Of a stretch of 64,000 nt of DNA, positions 53,001 through 62,461 are shown piece after piece. Position 1 is the stretch's first letter, and the number at the start of each line of letters is the position of its first letter. The notes beneath the pieces were generated by a model. That model was given only the letters and a program-made list of their open reading frames with translations, made no database searches and was not told the origin of the DNA. Source of the stretch: JACKNG01 sp050184115. GTDB lineage: Bacteria; Pseudomonadota; Gammaproteobacteria; Ga0077536. The position numbers were made by a program, and so were the translations under genes. Where the stretch lies: positions 186,001 to 250,000 of the forward strand of contig JBFXAQ010000005.1 in assembly GCA_050184115.1 (NCBI GenBank). The letters are read 5' to 3'.

Positions 53001-54188
53001 TCAGAACGCGTCGCCGGGGACCCGTACCCAGCCTTCCATCAGCACCCGCGCGCTGCGGCTCATGATGGCTTTGGTTACGGTCCACTCGCCATTGACGCAC
53101 TTCGCTTCGGCGCCGACGCGCAGCGTCCCCGACGGATGACCGAAGCGGACCTGTTCGCGCTCGCCACCGCCGGCGGCCTCGTTGACCAGCGTGCCGGGAA
53201 TAGCCGCGGCCGTGCCGATGGCGACTGCTGCCGTGCCCATCATCGCGTGATGGAGTTTACCCATCGATAGCGCGCGCACCAGGAGGTCGACGTCGCCGGC
53301 GCTGACGGTCTTGCCACTGGAGGCGACGTAGTCGGCGGGTCTGGCGACGAAGGCGACCTTCGGCGTGTGCTGGCGCTTGGCTGCCTCTGCAATGTCCTGG
53401 ATGAGGCCCATGCGTTTCGCGCCCCACGCGCGGATGGTCTCGAACATGGCGAGCGCCTTTGGGTCGCCGTTGATGGCGTCCTGCAGTTCCGTGCCGGTGT
53501 AGCCGATGGCCGCGGCCTCGACGAACACGGTCGGGATGCCGGCATTGATCATGGTCGCGCGGAAGGTGCCCACGCCCGGCACTTCGAGTTCGTCGACGAG
53601 CTTGCCGGTAGGGAACATGGCGCCGCCGTCCTCGCCCTCGTCGGCCGGGTCCATGAATTCGAGCTGCACCTCGGCGGCGGGGAAGGTCACGCCGTCGAGT
53701 TCGAACTCGCCCGTCTCCTGCACCTGGCCGTTGGTGACCGGCGTGTGCGAGACAATGGTCTTGCCGATATTGGCCTGCCAGATGCGCACGGTGCAGATGC
53801 CGTTGTCCGGCACCCGGGCCGGGTCGACGAGTCCATTGGTGATGGCGAAGGCGCCGACCGCGGCGGAGAGGTTGCCGCAGTTGCCGCTCCAGTCGACGAA
53901 GGCCGAGTCGATCGACACCTGGCCGAAGAGGTAGTCGACGTCGTGATCGGGTTTAGCGCTCTTCGACAGGATGACCGTCTTGCTCGTGCTCGAGGTCGCC
54001 CCGCCCATGCCGTCGATCTGCTTGGCGTAGGGGTCGGGGCTGCCGATCACCCGTAGCAGAAGCTTGTCGCGTGCCTCGCCGGGTACACGGCAGCGCTCCG
54101 GAAGATCGTCGAGCTTGAAGAAGACGCCCTTGCTCGTGCCGCCACGCATGTAGGTGGCCGGGATCTTGATCTGGGGTGACTGGGCCAT
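53001..54188 (-). CDS. prpF: 2-methylaconitate cis-trans isomerase PrpF
   Basis: PrpF isomerises the 2-methylaconitate produced by AcnD in the methylcitrate cycle. The 395-residue protein has IPATYMRGGTSKGVFFKLDD at the start, DPYAKQIDGMGGATSSTSKT, WSGNCGNLSAAVGAF (catalytic Cys region) and INAGIPTVFVEA. ATG at 54188 is chosen from the family N-terminus. It is the last prp gene, separated from acnD by a 326-base repeat-rich gap. Confidence 0.94.
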   Translation of the reverse strand: MAQSPQIKIPATYMRGGTSKGVFFKLDDLPERCRVPGEARDKLLLRVIGSPDPYAKQIDGMGGATSSTSKTVILSKSAKPDHDVDYLFGQVSIDSAFVDWSGNCGNLSAAVGAFAITNGLVDPARVPDNGICTVRIWQANIGKTIVSHTPVTNGQVQETGEFELDGVTFPAAEVQLEFMDPADEGEDGGAMFPTGKLVDELEVPGVGTFRATMINAGIPTVFVEAAAIGYTGTELQDAINGDPKALAMFETIRAWGAKRMGLIQDIAEAAKRQHTPKVAFVARPADYVASSGKTVSAGDVDLLVRALSMGKLHHAMMGTAAVAIGTAAAIPGTLVNEAAGGGEREQVRFGHPSGTLRVGAEAKCVNGEWTVTKAIMSRSARVLMEGWVRVPGDAF

Positions 54189-54220
54189 GTGCTGCTTCTC
54201 TAATTCAGTTAGTGAAATCG

Positions 54221-54480
54221 GAAATCGGGGACAGACCACGGTTTTCCCGTCGGCGGATCAACCGGGACAGCCAGCGGCGGAAAACCGCATCGGAAAAGGG
54301 GACCGGAAAAGGGGACAGACTTATTTTTCCTGAAATCGGGGACAGACCCCGGTTTCCTCGAAACCGTAGGCCGTCCCGTCGATCCGTGGTTAAGGAAACC
54401 GGGGTCTGTCCCCGATTTCCGCCTGTCCCCGATTTCCCGATTTCCGCCTGATTTCCGGTCCGTCTCTTTTCCCGCGCCTT
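54221..54480. repeat. Cluster of GGGGACAGAC-type palindromic repeats inside the prp operon
   Basis: At least five copies of the core GGGGACAGAC or its complement occur between acnD and prpF. A perfect 26-base inverted repeat has arms at 54332-54357 and 54394-54419, separated by 36 bases. Other copies begin near 54221, 54310 and 54421. Similar repeats are scattered through gammaproteobacterial genomes near REP-associated tyrosine transposases; no such gene is visible here. No coding gene is supported in 54189-54514. The hairpin may affect prpF transcription or message stability. Confidence 0.8.
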
Positions 54481-54514
54481 TCCCCTTTCGTCCCGGTTTT
54501 CCTCTTGCGCCTCG

Positions 54515-57109
54515 TCAGGCCGCGTTCTCCGCCGCCAGGAAGTCCTGCGCGAAACGCTGCAGGACGCCGCCGGCGTCGTAGACCGAGACCTCTTCGGCGG
54601 TGTCGAGCCGGCAAGTCACTGGCACTTCGACGGTCTCGCCGCTCCGGCGATGCACGACCAGCGTGAGATCGGCGCGCGGGCTGCGCGTGCCGACGACGTC
54701 GTAGGTCTCGGTGCCGTCGAGGCCGAGTGTCTTGCGGTTCGTGCCCGGCTTGAACTCGAGCGGCAGTACGCCCATGCCGATGAGGTTGGTGCGGTGGATG
54801 CGCTCGAAGCCCTCGGCGACGATGGCCTCCACGCCGGCGAGGCGCACACCCTTGGCCGCCCAGTCGCGTGAGCTGCCCTGGCCGTAGTCGGCGCCGGCGA
54901 CGATGATGAGCGGCTGGCGCCTTTCCATGTAGGCCTCGATCACCTCCCACATGCGCATCACCTTGCCTTCCGGCTCGAGGCGCGCGAGCGAACCCTGCTG
55001 CACCTTGCCGTCGACCACGGCCATCTCGTTGATGAGTTTGGGGTTGGCGAAGGTCGCGCGTTGCGCCGTCAGGTGATCGCCGCGGTGGGTCGCGTAGGAA
55101 TTGAAGTCCTCTTCCGGCAGGCCCATCTTCGCCAGGTACTCACCGGCGGCCGAGTCGAGCAGGATGGCATTCGACGGCGACAGGTGATCGGTGGTGATGT
55201 TGTCGCCGAGCACGGCCAGCGGGCGCATGCCCTTCAGCGTCCGTTCGTTGGCCAGCGCGCCTTCCCAGTAGGGCGGGCGGCGGATGTAGGTCGACATCTC
55301 GCGCCAGGCGTAGAGCGGTTCGACCTTCTCGACCTTGCCCGCCTTGCGCTCGAACATCGGGATGTAGACCTGGTTGAACTGTTCGGGCCTGACGTGCTCG
55401 CGCACGATGGCGTCGATCTCCTCGTCGCTCGGCCAGAGATCCTTCAGCAGGATGGGCTTGCCGTCCGGCGTGGTGCCGAAGCTGTCCTGCTCGATGTCGA
55501 AGCGCACCGTGCCGGCGATGGCATAGGCCACCACCAGCGGCGGCGAGGCGAGGAAGGCCTGCTTGGCGTAGGGGTGGATGCGGCCGTCGAAGTTGCGGTT
55601 GCCGGAGAGCACCGCCACGGCATAGAGATCACGGTCGATGATCTCCTGCTGAATTTTCGGGTCCAGCGCGCCCGACATGCCGTTGCACGTCGTGCAGGCG
55701 AAGGCGACGATGCCGAAGCCGAGCTTCTCCAGGTCTTCTTTCAGCCCCGAATCCTCGAGGTAGAGCGCAACCGCTTTCGACCCCGGCGCGAGCGAACTCT
55801 TCACCCATGGTTTGCGTGCGAGTCCGAGGCGATTGGCGTTGCGCGCGAGCAGCGCCGCGGCAATGACGTTGCGCGGGTTCGAAGTATTGGTGCAGCTGGT
55901 GATGGCGGCGATGATGACCGCGCCGTCCGGCATCTGACCCGGGGTTTCCTCCCATTGGCCAGCGATGCCGCGCGCGGCGAGATCGCTGGTCGCAACGCGC
56001 GCGTGCGGGTTGGACGGCCCGGCCATGTTGCGCACCACCGCGGAGAGATCGAACTCGAGCTCGCGTTCGTAGACGGCGCCGGCGAGGCTGTCCGCCCACA
56101 GGCCGGCTTCACGCGCGTAGGTCTCGACCAGCTTCACCTGCTCCGGCGTACGGCCGGTGAGGGTGAGGTAGTCGAGCGTCTGCTGATCGATGGCGAACAT
56201 TGCCGCCGTGGCGCCGTACTCGGGCGCCATGTTGGAGATGGTCGCGCGATCGCCCAGGGTCAGCGAGGCTGCACCCGGGCCGTGGAACTCGAGGTAGCTG
56301 CCGACCACCTTGGATTTCCGCAGGTACTCGGTCAGCGCGAGCACGATGTCGGTCGCGGTGATACCGGGCTGGCGCTTGCCGGTCAGCTTCACACCGACGA
56401 TCTCGGGCAGGCGCATCCACGACGCGCGGCCCAGCATCACGTTCTCCGCCTCCAGCCCGCCGACGCCGACGGCGATCACACCCAGCGCATCGACGTGCGG
56501 GGTGTGGCTGTCGGTACCGACGCAGGTGTCGGGATAGGCCACGCCGTTCTCGGCGTGGATCACCGGCGACATCTTCTCCAGATTGATCTGGTGCATGATG
56601 CCGTTGCCCGCGGGGATGACGTCGACGTTGTCGAAGGCGAGCTTGGTCCACTCGATGAAGTGGAAGCGGTCCTCGTTGCGACGATCCTCGATGGCGCGGT
56701 TCTTCTCGAACGCCTGCGGGTCGAAACCCGGTGCCTCGACCGCCAGCGAATGGTCGACGATGAGCTGTACCGGCACCACCGGGTTGACCTTGGCCGGGTC
56801 GCCACCCTCGTCGGCGATGGCGTCGCGCAGGCCGGCGAGGTCGACCAGCGCGGTCTGGCCGAGGATGTCGTGGCAGACCACGCGCGCCGGGAACCACGGG
56901 AAGTCGCGTTCACGCTTCACATGCACGATCTGCTCGAGGCATTCGCGCACGATGGCGGGGTCGGCGCGGCGCACGATGTTCTCGGCATGCACGCGCGCCG
57001 TGTAGGGCAGGCGCGCCCAGGCGCCGGGCTCGATGTCGTCGACCGCGGCACGGGCGTCGAAGTAATCGAGGTCCGTGCCGGGCAGGGGCTTGCGGTGGGC
57101 GGAGTTCAT
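54515..57109 (-). CDS. acnD: Fe/S-dependent 2-methylcitrate dehydratase AcnD
   Basis: AcnD dehydrates 2-methylcitrate to 2-methylaconitate. The 864-residue aconitase-fold protein has VCHDILGQTALVDLAG, GTDSHTPHVDALGVIAVGVGG, the cluster cysteines in ITSCTNTSNPRN and FACTTCNGMSG, and the swivel domain with GADYGQGSSRDWAAKG. The pairing with prpF separates it from aconitase A. It starts 18 bases after prpC ends. Confidence 0.95.
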   Translation of the reverse strand: MNSAHRKPLPGTDLDYFDARAAVDDIEPGAWARLPYTARVHAENIVRRADPAIVRECLEQIVHVKRERDFPWFPARVVCHDILGQTALVDLAGLRDAIADEGGDPAKVNPVVPVQLIVDHSLAVEAPGFDPQAFEKNRAIEDRRNEDRFHFIEWTKLAFDNVDVIPAGNGIMHQINLEKMSPVIHAENGVAYPDTCVGTDSHTPHVDALGVIAVGVGGLEAENVMLGRASWMRLPEIVGVKLTGKRQPGITATDIVLALTEYLRKSKVVGSYLEFHGPGAASLTLGDRATISNMAPEYGATAAMFAIDQQTLDYLTLTGRTPEQVKLVETYAREAGLWADSLAGAVYERELEFDLSAVVRNMAGPSNPHARVATSDLAARGIAGQWEETPGQMPDGAVIIAAITSCTNTSNPRNVIAAALLARNANRLGLARKPWVKSSLAPGSKAVALYLEDSGLKEDLEKLGFGIVAFACTTCNGMSGALDPKIQQEIIDRDLYAVAVLSGNRNFDGRIHPYAKQAFLASPPLVVAYAIAGTVRFDIEQDSFGTTPDGKPILLKDLWPSDEEIDAIVREHVRPEQFNQVYIPMFERKAGKVEKVEPLYAWREMSTYIRRPPYWEGALANERTLKGMRPLAVLGDNITTDHLSPSNAILLDSAAGEYLAKMGLPEEDFNSYATHRGDHLTAQRATFANPKLINEMAVVDGKVQQGSLARLEPEGKVMRMWEVIEAYMERRQPLIIVAGADYGQGSSRDWAAKGVRLAGVEAIVAEGFERIHRTNLIGMGVLPLEFKPGTNRKTLGLDGTETYDVVGTRSPRADLTLVVHRRSGETVEVPVTCRLDTAEEVSVYDAGGVLQRFAQDFLAAENAA

Positions 57110-57127
57110 GATGCAGTCGCGCTCCGG

Positions 57128-58282
57128 TTACTTGCGCTTGTTGATGGGAACGAACTTCTGGTTCTCGGGACCGGTGTAGTTCGCGCTCGGGCGGATGATC
57201 TTGCCGTCGATGCGTTGCTCGATGACGTGGGCCGACCAGCCCGACGTGCGCGCGATGACGAACAGCGGCGTGAACATCGCCGTGGGCACACCCATCATGT
57301 GGTAGCTGACCGCGCTGAACCAGTCGAGGTTGGGGAACATCTTCTTGATGTCCCACATCACCGTCTCGAGACGCTCGGCGATGTTGTACATCTTCATGTT
57401 CTTCTGCTCGGCCGAGAGCTGGCGCGCGATTTCCTTGATGACCTTGTTGCGCGGGTCGCCGACGGTATAGACCGGGTGACCGAAGCCGATGACGACTTCC
57501 TTGCGCTCGACCCGGGCGCGGATGTCGGCCTCGGCCTCGTCCGGCGTCTCGTAGCGTTTCTGGATCTCGAACGCCACTTCGTTGGCGCCGCCGTGCTTCG
57601 GCCCACGCAGCGCGCCGATGCCGCCGCAGATGGCGGAATACATGTCCGAACCGGTGCCGGCGACCACGCGCGAGGTGAAGGTGGAGGCGTTGAACTCGTG
57701 CTCGGCGTAGAGAATCAGCGAGGTGTGCATGGCGCGCACCCAGCTCGCGCGCGGGCGCTCGCCGTGCAGCAGGTGCAGGAAGTGCCCGCCGATGGAGTCC
57801 TCGTCGCTCTCCACCTCGATGCGCTTGCCGTTGTGGCTGTAGTGGTACCAGTAGAGCAGCATCGAGCCGAGCGAGGCCATCAGCTTGTCGGCGATGTCAC
57901 GCGCGCCCGGGTGGTTGTGGTCGTCCTTCTCCGGTTCGAGGCAACCGAGCACGGAGGTGCCGGTGCGCATCACGTCCATCGGGTGGGCCGAGGGCGGCAG
58001 CTGTTCGAGCGCCGCCTTCAGGCCCGCCGGCAGTCCGCGCAGCGCCTTCAGCTTGGCCTTGTAGCCGGCGAGTTCGGCGACGGTGGGGAACTTGCCGTGC
58101 ACGAGCAGGTAGGCGATTTCCTCGAACTCGCAGGTGTTGGCGATGTCGAGGATGTCGTAGCCGCGGTAGTGCAGATCGTTGCCGCTGCGGCCGACGGTGC
58201 ACAGCGCCGTGTTGCCGGCCTCGGTACCGGACAGGGCGACGGATTTCTTCGGCTTCGGCTTGGCGGGGGCTTGGGTGGACAT
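57128..58282 (-). CDS. prpC: 2-methylcitrate synthase
   Basis: PrpC condenses propionyl-CoA with oxaloacetate. The 384-residue citrate-synthase-fold protein has LHYRGYDILDIANTCEFEEI, FNASTFTSRVVAGTGSDMY, GALRGPKHGGANE (catalytic His), GFGHPVYTVGDPRN and the C-terminal ARTSGWSAHVIEQR. The shorter length and place between prpB and acnD identify it as methylcitrate rather than citrate synthase. ATG at 58282. Confidence 0.95.
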   Translation of the reverse strand: MSTQAPAKPKPKKSVALSGTEAGNTALCTVGRSGNDLHYRGYDILDIANTCEFEEIAYLLVHGKFPTVAELAGYKAKLKALRGLPAGLKAALEQLPPSAHPMDVMRTGTSVLGCLEPEKDDHNHPGARDIADKLMASLGSMLLYWYHYSHNGKRIEVESDEDSIGGHFLHLLHGERPRASWVRAMHTSLILYAEHEFNASTFTSRVVAGTGSDMYSAICGGIGALRGPKHGGANEVAFEIQKRYETPDEAEADIRARVERKEVVIGFGHPVYTVGDPRNKVIKEIARQLSAEQKNMKMYNIAERLETVMWDIKKMFPNLDWFSAVSYHMMGVPTAMFTPLFVIARTSGWSAHVIEQRIDGKIIRPSANYTGPENQKFVPINKRK

Positions 58283-58335
58283 GTTCTCGTCTCCTCTTCT
58301 CGTGTCTCTTATGGCTTGTTGAACCGGGTGCGGTG

Positions 58336-59223
58336 TTACGACTTGCCCTGCCGGAACAGCTCGTCGAGCTTGTCCTCGTAGGCGTGGTAGCCGAGGTGTT
58401 CGTAGAGTTCGGCGCGGGTCTGCATGAGATCGAGCACGCTCTTCTGCGTACCTTCCTGTCGAATTGCCTTCATCACGGCGAGCGCGGCCTTCTGCATCGC
58501 GCGCGTCGCCGAGAGCGGGAACAGCACCATGGCGATGCCCTGCTCGCCGAGTTCGGCGCAGGTGTAGTAGGGCGTCGAACCGAACTCGGTGAGGTTGGCG
58601 AGCACCGGCACGCCGACCGCGTCGCAGACCTGCTTGTACATGGTGATGTCGGTCATGGCCTCGGCGAAGATGGCATCGGCGCCGGCCTCGACGAAGGCCG
58701 AGGCGCGGTCGATCACGCCCTGCAGGCCTTCGACCTGCAAGGCATCGGTACGCGCCATCAGCACGAAGTCGGGATCGGTCTTGGCGTCGACGGCCGCCTT
58801 GACCCGGTCGACCATCTCCTCGGTCGAGACGATTTCCTTGCCCGGCCGGTGGCCACAACGCTTCTGTGAGACCTGGTCCTCGAGGTGCACGGCGGCGGCG
58901 CCGGCGCGGATCATCTCCTTGACGGTGCGCCCGATGTTGAAGGCGCCGCCCCAGCCGGTGTCGATGTCGACCAGCAGCGGCGTATCGACGGCGCTGGTGA
59001 TGCGGCGCACGTCGGTCAGCACGTCGTCCAGCGAGGTCATGCCGAGATCGGGCAGGCCGTAGGAATAGTTGGCGACGCCGGCGCCGGAGACGTAGATGGC
59101 GTTGAAGCCGCTCCGCGTCGCCAGCATCGCGGCATAGGCGTTGACGGTGCCGATGATGGCGAGCGGTTTTTCCGCGGCGAGCGCGCGGCGGAAGCGACCG
59201 CCGGCGGTGAGCGTGTCGGTCAT
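58336..59223 (-). CDS. prpB: 2-methylisocitrate lyase
   Basis: PrpB cleaves 2-methylisocitrate to pyruvate and succinate, finishing the cycle. The 295-residue TIM barrel has NAYAAMLATRSGFNAIYVSG, LVDIDTGWGGAFNIGRTVKE with Mg-binding Asp, the catalytic QKRCGHRPGKEIVS and FAEAMTDITMYKQV. The ATG overlaps the stop of the GntR gene, so the regulator and the enzymes are co-translated. Confidence 0.96.
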   Translation of the reverse strand: MTDTLTAGGRFRRALAAEKPLAIIGTVNAYAAMLATRSGFNAIYVSGAGVANYSYGLPDLGMTSLDDVLTDVRRITSAVDTPLLVDIDTGWGGAFNIGRTVKEMIRAGAAAVHLEDQVSQKRCGHRPGKEIVSTEEMVDRVKAAVDAKTDPDFVLMARTDALQVEGLQGVIDRASAFVEAGADAIFAEAMTDITMYKQVCDAVGVPVLANLTEFGSTPYYTCAELGEQGIAMVLFPLSATRAMQKAALAVMKAIRQEGTQKSVLDLMQTRAELYEHLGYHAYEDKLDELFRQGKS

Positions 59224-59903
59224 GACGTCTCCTTGAGGTGTTTTTCGATGTTCTGCCGGGCCGAGCTGATATGGCGGCGCATCAGCATCTCGGCGAGGTC
59301 GCCGTCGCCGGCCTCGATGGCCTCGACGATGCGCTGGTGTTCGGCCAGCGCCTTCTGCGGGCGGTTGGCGTAGGCGCTGAACTGGTAACGGTACATGCGG
59401 ATGCGGTGATAGAGCTCGCCGATGAGGAGCTCGATCAGGGCCGCGTTGTGGCTGCCCTGGATGACCCGGTAATGGAAGTCGAAATCGCCTTCCTGCTGGA
59501 AGTAGGCGGTGTCGGCGCGCAGCGCCTCGTCCTGCTCGTGGGCGACCAGCAGGTCCTTGAGCCCGGCCACTTCGTCGGCCGTCATGTGGCCGGCGGCGAG
59601 GCGCGCGGCCATGCCCTCGAGCGCCTCGCGCAGGTAATAGAGTTCGATCAACGCTTCGTGGCCGAGCGCCGCGATGCGGATGCCGACGTGCGGCGTGCGT
59701 TCCACGAGACGGCGCGATTCGAGCCGGCGCAGGGCCTCGCGCAAGGGCCCGCGGCTGGTGCCGAAGCGCTCGGCGAGCTCGGTTTCGCCAACCCGCCCGC
59801 CGGGCGGCAACTCGCCGCGCACGATGGCGTCCTGCAAAGCCTCGAAGACCCGGTCGGCCGAGGTGCGCAGGCTCTTGGCGGTGTCAAGTCGGGTGGCAGA
59901 CAC
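59220..59903 (-). CDS. GntR/FadR-family regulator of the methylcitrate operon
   Basis: The 227-residue protein has an N-terminal winged HTH (ALQDAIVRGELPPGGRVGET, then ERFGTSRGPLREALRRLESR) and a C-terminal all-helical FCD ligand domain (ELYYLREALEGMAARLAAGH, with a His-rich metal/ligand pocket). It replaces the sigma-54-type PrpR of enterics. GTG start at 59903, with no clear ribosome-binding site; an operator lies six bases upstream, so it is probably autoregulated. The ligand is likely 2-methylcitrate or a related acid, by inference. Confidence 0.9.
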   Translation of the reverse strand: MSATRLDTAKSLRTSADRVFEALQDAIVRGELPPGGRVGETELAERFGTSRGPLREALRRLESRRLVERTPHVGIRIAALGHEALIELYYLREALEGMAARLAAGHMTADEVAGLKDLLVAHEQDEALRADTAYFQQEGDFDFHYRVIQGSHNAALIELLIGELYHRIRMYRYQFSAYANRPQKALAEHQRIVEAIEAGDGDLAEMLMRRHISSARQNIEKHLKETS

Positions 59904-59908
59904 GGTGT

Positions 59909-59984
59909 ATTGTTGACAATCTGGCGAAAGAAGGCCGGAAGATAGCCGTCATCCTGCCCAGGGTCAACGGCTATTGTCGACAAT
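59909..59984 (-). promoter_or_regulatory. prp promoter flanked by two GntR operators
   Basis: On the minus strand a sigma-70 promoter reads TTGACC (59967-59962), 17-base spacer, TATCTT (59944-59939), giving a start near 59932. It is flanked by two near-identical palindromes: ATTGTCGACAAT (59973-59984), just upstream of the -35, and ATTGTTGACAAT (59909-59920), in the leader. They are 64 bases apart. The pattern fits NTTGTNNACAAN sites of FCD-type GntR regulators. Confidence 0.82.
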
Positions 59985-60061
59985 TCAGCCTCGGAAGTCG
60001 GCCCCCGTCCTCGTGCCGCGGGCGCCCGGGTCAGGCTTCGATGCCTCGTCCCCGACGGCGC

Positions 60062-60436
60062 TCACTGCCCACCCCAGGGATGGTCGACGATCAGCAGCCA
60101 GCGGCCGTTCGGCTGGCGGCGGGCGACTTCGGTGGTCTGGCCGCGGCGTTCGAGCGGCCGGCCGTCGGCGTCATTGCCGGTCAGCCGCCAGGCGTTGCTG
60201 AGGAGCGCGATGTCACCGCAGCGCGCGGCGTAGCGCGTCACGAGTTCGAGTTCGACGTCGAGGGCGAGGAGTTGGGTGAAGAATTCGCGTAAGTGGGACT
60301 TGCCGCTGGCGACCTGGCCGTCCGCGCCGACGAGGGTCGCCTCGTCTTCGTAGAGTTCGAGCAGGCCGTCGAGGTCGCGCGCACGGAAACAGCGCAGGAA
60401 CTGCTCGTGCACGATTTCGGGTCTTGGTTCGATCAT
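60062..60436 (-). CDS. SnoaL/NTF2-like domain protein
   Basis: The 124-residue protein has the NTF2-like fold order: EQFLRCFRARDLDGLLELYE (helix and turn), DEATLVGADGQVASGKSHLR, then the sheet LELVTRYAARCGDIALLSNA and RQPNGRWLLIVDHPWG. Such proteins range from ketosteroid-isomerase-like enzymes to DUF4440 proteins of unknown function. ATG at 60436 is chosen because the family begins just there; upstream extension is AT-rich and noncoding in look. Confidence 0.75.
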   Translation of the reverse strand: MIEPRPEIVHEQFLRCFRARDLDGLLELYEDEATLVGADGQVASGKSHLREFFTQLLALDVELELVTRYAARCGDIALLSNAWRLTGNDADGRPLERRGQTTEVARRQPNGRWLLIVDHPWGGQ

Positions 60437-60730
60437 CGGCCCCGCGGGATTATTTTGATAACCGAAATAAATCCGGACCATATCGACTCGCAAAAGGCAG
60501 GGCAAGACGGTCTCGTGGCCTCGCTCGGCCCCCGGGGCGCGGCGTCGTGTCGGCGGCACCGCACAGGGGCCGGGCGGGGCTACCGATGTGGGTGTTCGAT
60601 CGCCCGAAATGACGGAAAGGCTGGCGAGATTTCGCTCGCCGCCCTAAAGTGCGCGCGGGGGGGACTGCTAAACGCCAGTGGCGGACAGCGGTCCGCTGGT
60701 ATCGGATAACGATCAGAGGACGGGTGTCCG

Positions 60731-62461
60731 TTGTTGCAACTTCGCCTGGCGCTGTTGATGGGCGCATTGCTTGCGGTTTGCCTGCCCTGTTCGGCGTATG
60801 CGGCCGACGCCGATCCGCATGCCGCGGTGTTCCGGGAATCGGCCTTCCCGAGCGCCTCGCAGTGCGCGTCGTGCCATCCCAAGGTGTTCTGGGAGTGGGC
60901 GGTATCCAATCATGCCTACGCCTCCATTTCGCCGATGTTCCACAAGTTCGAACAGGCGATTAACGATTTCGCCTCGGGCACCGTCGGCACCTTCTGTGTG
61001 CGCTGCCACCAGCAGCTCGGCACCCAGCTCGACGAGCCGCGTGAGGCCCCCTTGTGGGAGCGCTCCGCGGTGGCGCGCGAGGGCATTACCTGCGTCACCT
61101 GTCACCGCGTGTCGGCCGAGTTCGGCAAGGTCAACGGCGAGCGTCACGTCGATGCCGGCGACATCCATGCGCCGGTTGCCGGCGCGGGCACCGGCAGCAA
61201 CTACCCGACCGCCGTGGCCAATGCCGACGAGCTCGGCATCGCCACCGGCCCCGGCCAGGATGGCACGCCCATCCACGGCGAGGTGGTGAAGTTCGAGCAG
61301 ATCGGTCAGAGCGAGTTCTGCGTCTCCTGCCACCAGGTCGCGGTGCACCCCGGCATCAAGCTCGAAGTGGTGTGGGACCAGTACCGCGGCGCGCCGGCCT
61401 CCAAGGAGGGCATCACCTGCCAGGAATGCCACATGGGCAAGGTGCCGGGCGAAGCGGCCGGCTACGAGACCTGGCCCATCGCCATCGTCAACGGCCAGAC
61501 CGTCGGCGATCCGAAGACCAAGCACAGCAACCACCTCTTCTTCGGCCCGGGCTATCCCATCGCCCACCCCGGGCTGTTCCCGTTCAACCCGCGTGCGCAG
61601 CGCTGGCCAATCGAAACCTGGCTCGAGTTCGACTACCGCGCCCCCTGGGGCGACCCGGCGTGGGAGGACAAGCTCGCCCGCGGCGAGGTCGAGGCCAGCT
61701 TCCCGCCGGCCTGGGCCGATCGCGCCGAGCGCGAGGCGGCACGCTACGTGATCTCACTCAACCAGCGCCTGCTGGAGGACAAGAAGGCCTCGCGCATCGC
61801 GGTGATGGAGAACGCCATGCGCATCGACGGGCCGTTCTTCGACGAATCGCCCAAGGTCGGCGAGGACCTCGAGTTCCGCTACCGCGTGACGAACGTCGAT
61901 CGCGGCCACAACCTGCCTTCCGGCTCGCTCGGCGCGCAGCCCGAGCTGTGGCTGAACGTGGTGCTGGTCGACCCTGACGGCGAGCGCGTGTGGGAGAGCG
62001 GCTACGTCGATTCCAACGGCGACATGGCCGACATCCATTCGCTCGACGTGGCCGCCGGCACCGTGCCCTACGACAAGCAGCTGTTCAACCTGCAGACCAA
62101 GTTCCTCACCACCAACCTCAAGGGCACGGATCGCGAGATGTACCTGCCGATCAACTTCGATTTCGATCAGTTGCCGCACATCCGCCCGGCCGGCGTGCCG
62201 ACCAGCGTGCTCAACCACCCGCCCTTCATCCGCATGGAAGGGCGCAGCCTGCCGCCGCTGGGCTCGCGCGAAGCGCGCTACAAGGTGCCGGCGGAACTGT
62301 TGACCAAGCCCGGCACCTACAAGCTGCAATCGCGTATGCGTTCGCGCGCCGAACCCATCTACTTCATGAAGTTCGTCGGCGCGACGGTGGACATGGAGCA
62401 GTCGATCAACGAATGGATGGTGGACCTGCATCCGGCCGCCGCCGAGTTCGACCTCCAGTGA
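60731..62461 (+). CDS. Exported five-heme c-type cytochrome
   Basis: The 576-residue protein has a signal peptide (LALLMGALLAVCLPCSAYAA) and five CxxCH heme sites at residues 45 (CASCH), 89 (CVRCH), 121 (CVTCH), 197 (CVSCH) and 230 (CQECH). The last 340 residues have no heme and look beta-rich, with Arg-Gly-His-Asn-Leu-Pro-Ser-Gly (RGHNLPSG) near 394. The TTG at 60731 (or 60734) is used as start since it precedes the signal peptide; AGAGGA lies upstream. It overlaps the barrel-protein gene by four bases, suggesting an electron path to or across the outer membrane. The exact redox partner is unknown. Confidence 0.85.
   Translation: MLQLRLALLMGALLAVCLPCSAYAADADPHAAVFRESAFPSASQCASCHPKVFWEWAVSNHAYASISPMFHKFEQAINDFASGTVGTFCVRCHQQLGTQLDEPREAPLWERSAVAREGITCVTCHRVSAEFGKVNGERHVDAGDIHAPVAGAGTGSNYPTAVANADELGIATGPGQDGTPIHGEVVKFEQIGQSEFCVSCHQVAVHPGIKLEVVWDQYRGAPASKEGITCQECHMGKVPGEAAGYETWPIAIVNGQTVGDPKTKHSNHLFFGPGYPIAHPGLFPFNPRAQRWPIETWLEFDYRAPWGDPAWEDKLARGEVEASFPPAWADRAEREAARYVISLNQRLLEDKKASRIAVMENAMRIDGPFFDESPKVGEDLEFRYRVTNVDRGHNLPSGSLGAQPELWLNVVLVDPDGERVWESGYVDSNGDMADIHSLDVAAGTVPYDKQLFNLQTKFLTTNLKGTDREMYLPINFDFDQLPHIRPAGVPTSVLNHPPFIRMEGRSLPPLGSREARYKVPAELLTKPGTYKLQSRMRSRAEPIYFMKFVGATVDMEQSINEWMVDLHPAAAEFDLQ

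Noticed and set aside
54176..54451. Small open frame with repeated EIGDRPRFP peptides
   Set aside because: It is the translation of the palindromic repeat cluster, with no start signal or protein-like composition.
55061..58381. A 1,106-codon plus-strand frame opposite acnD and prpC
   Set aside because: Composition (His/Arg/Val-rich, no domain) is that of an antisense shadow of well-conserved genes with high third-position GC.
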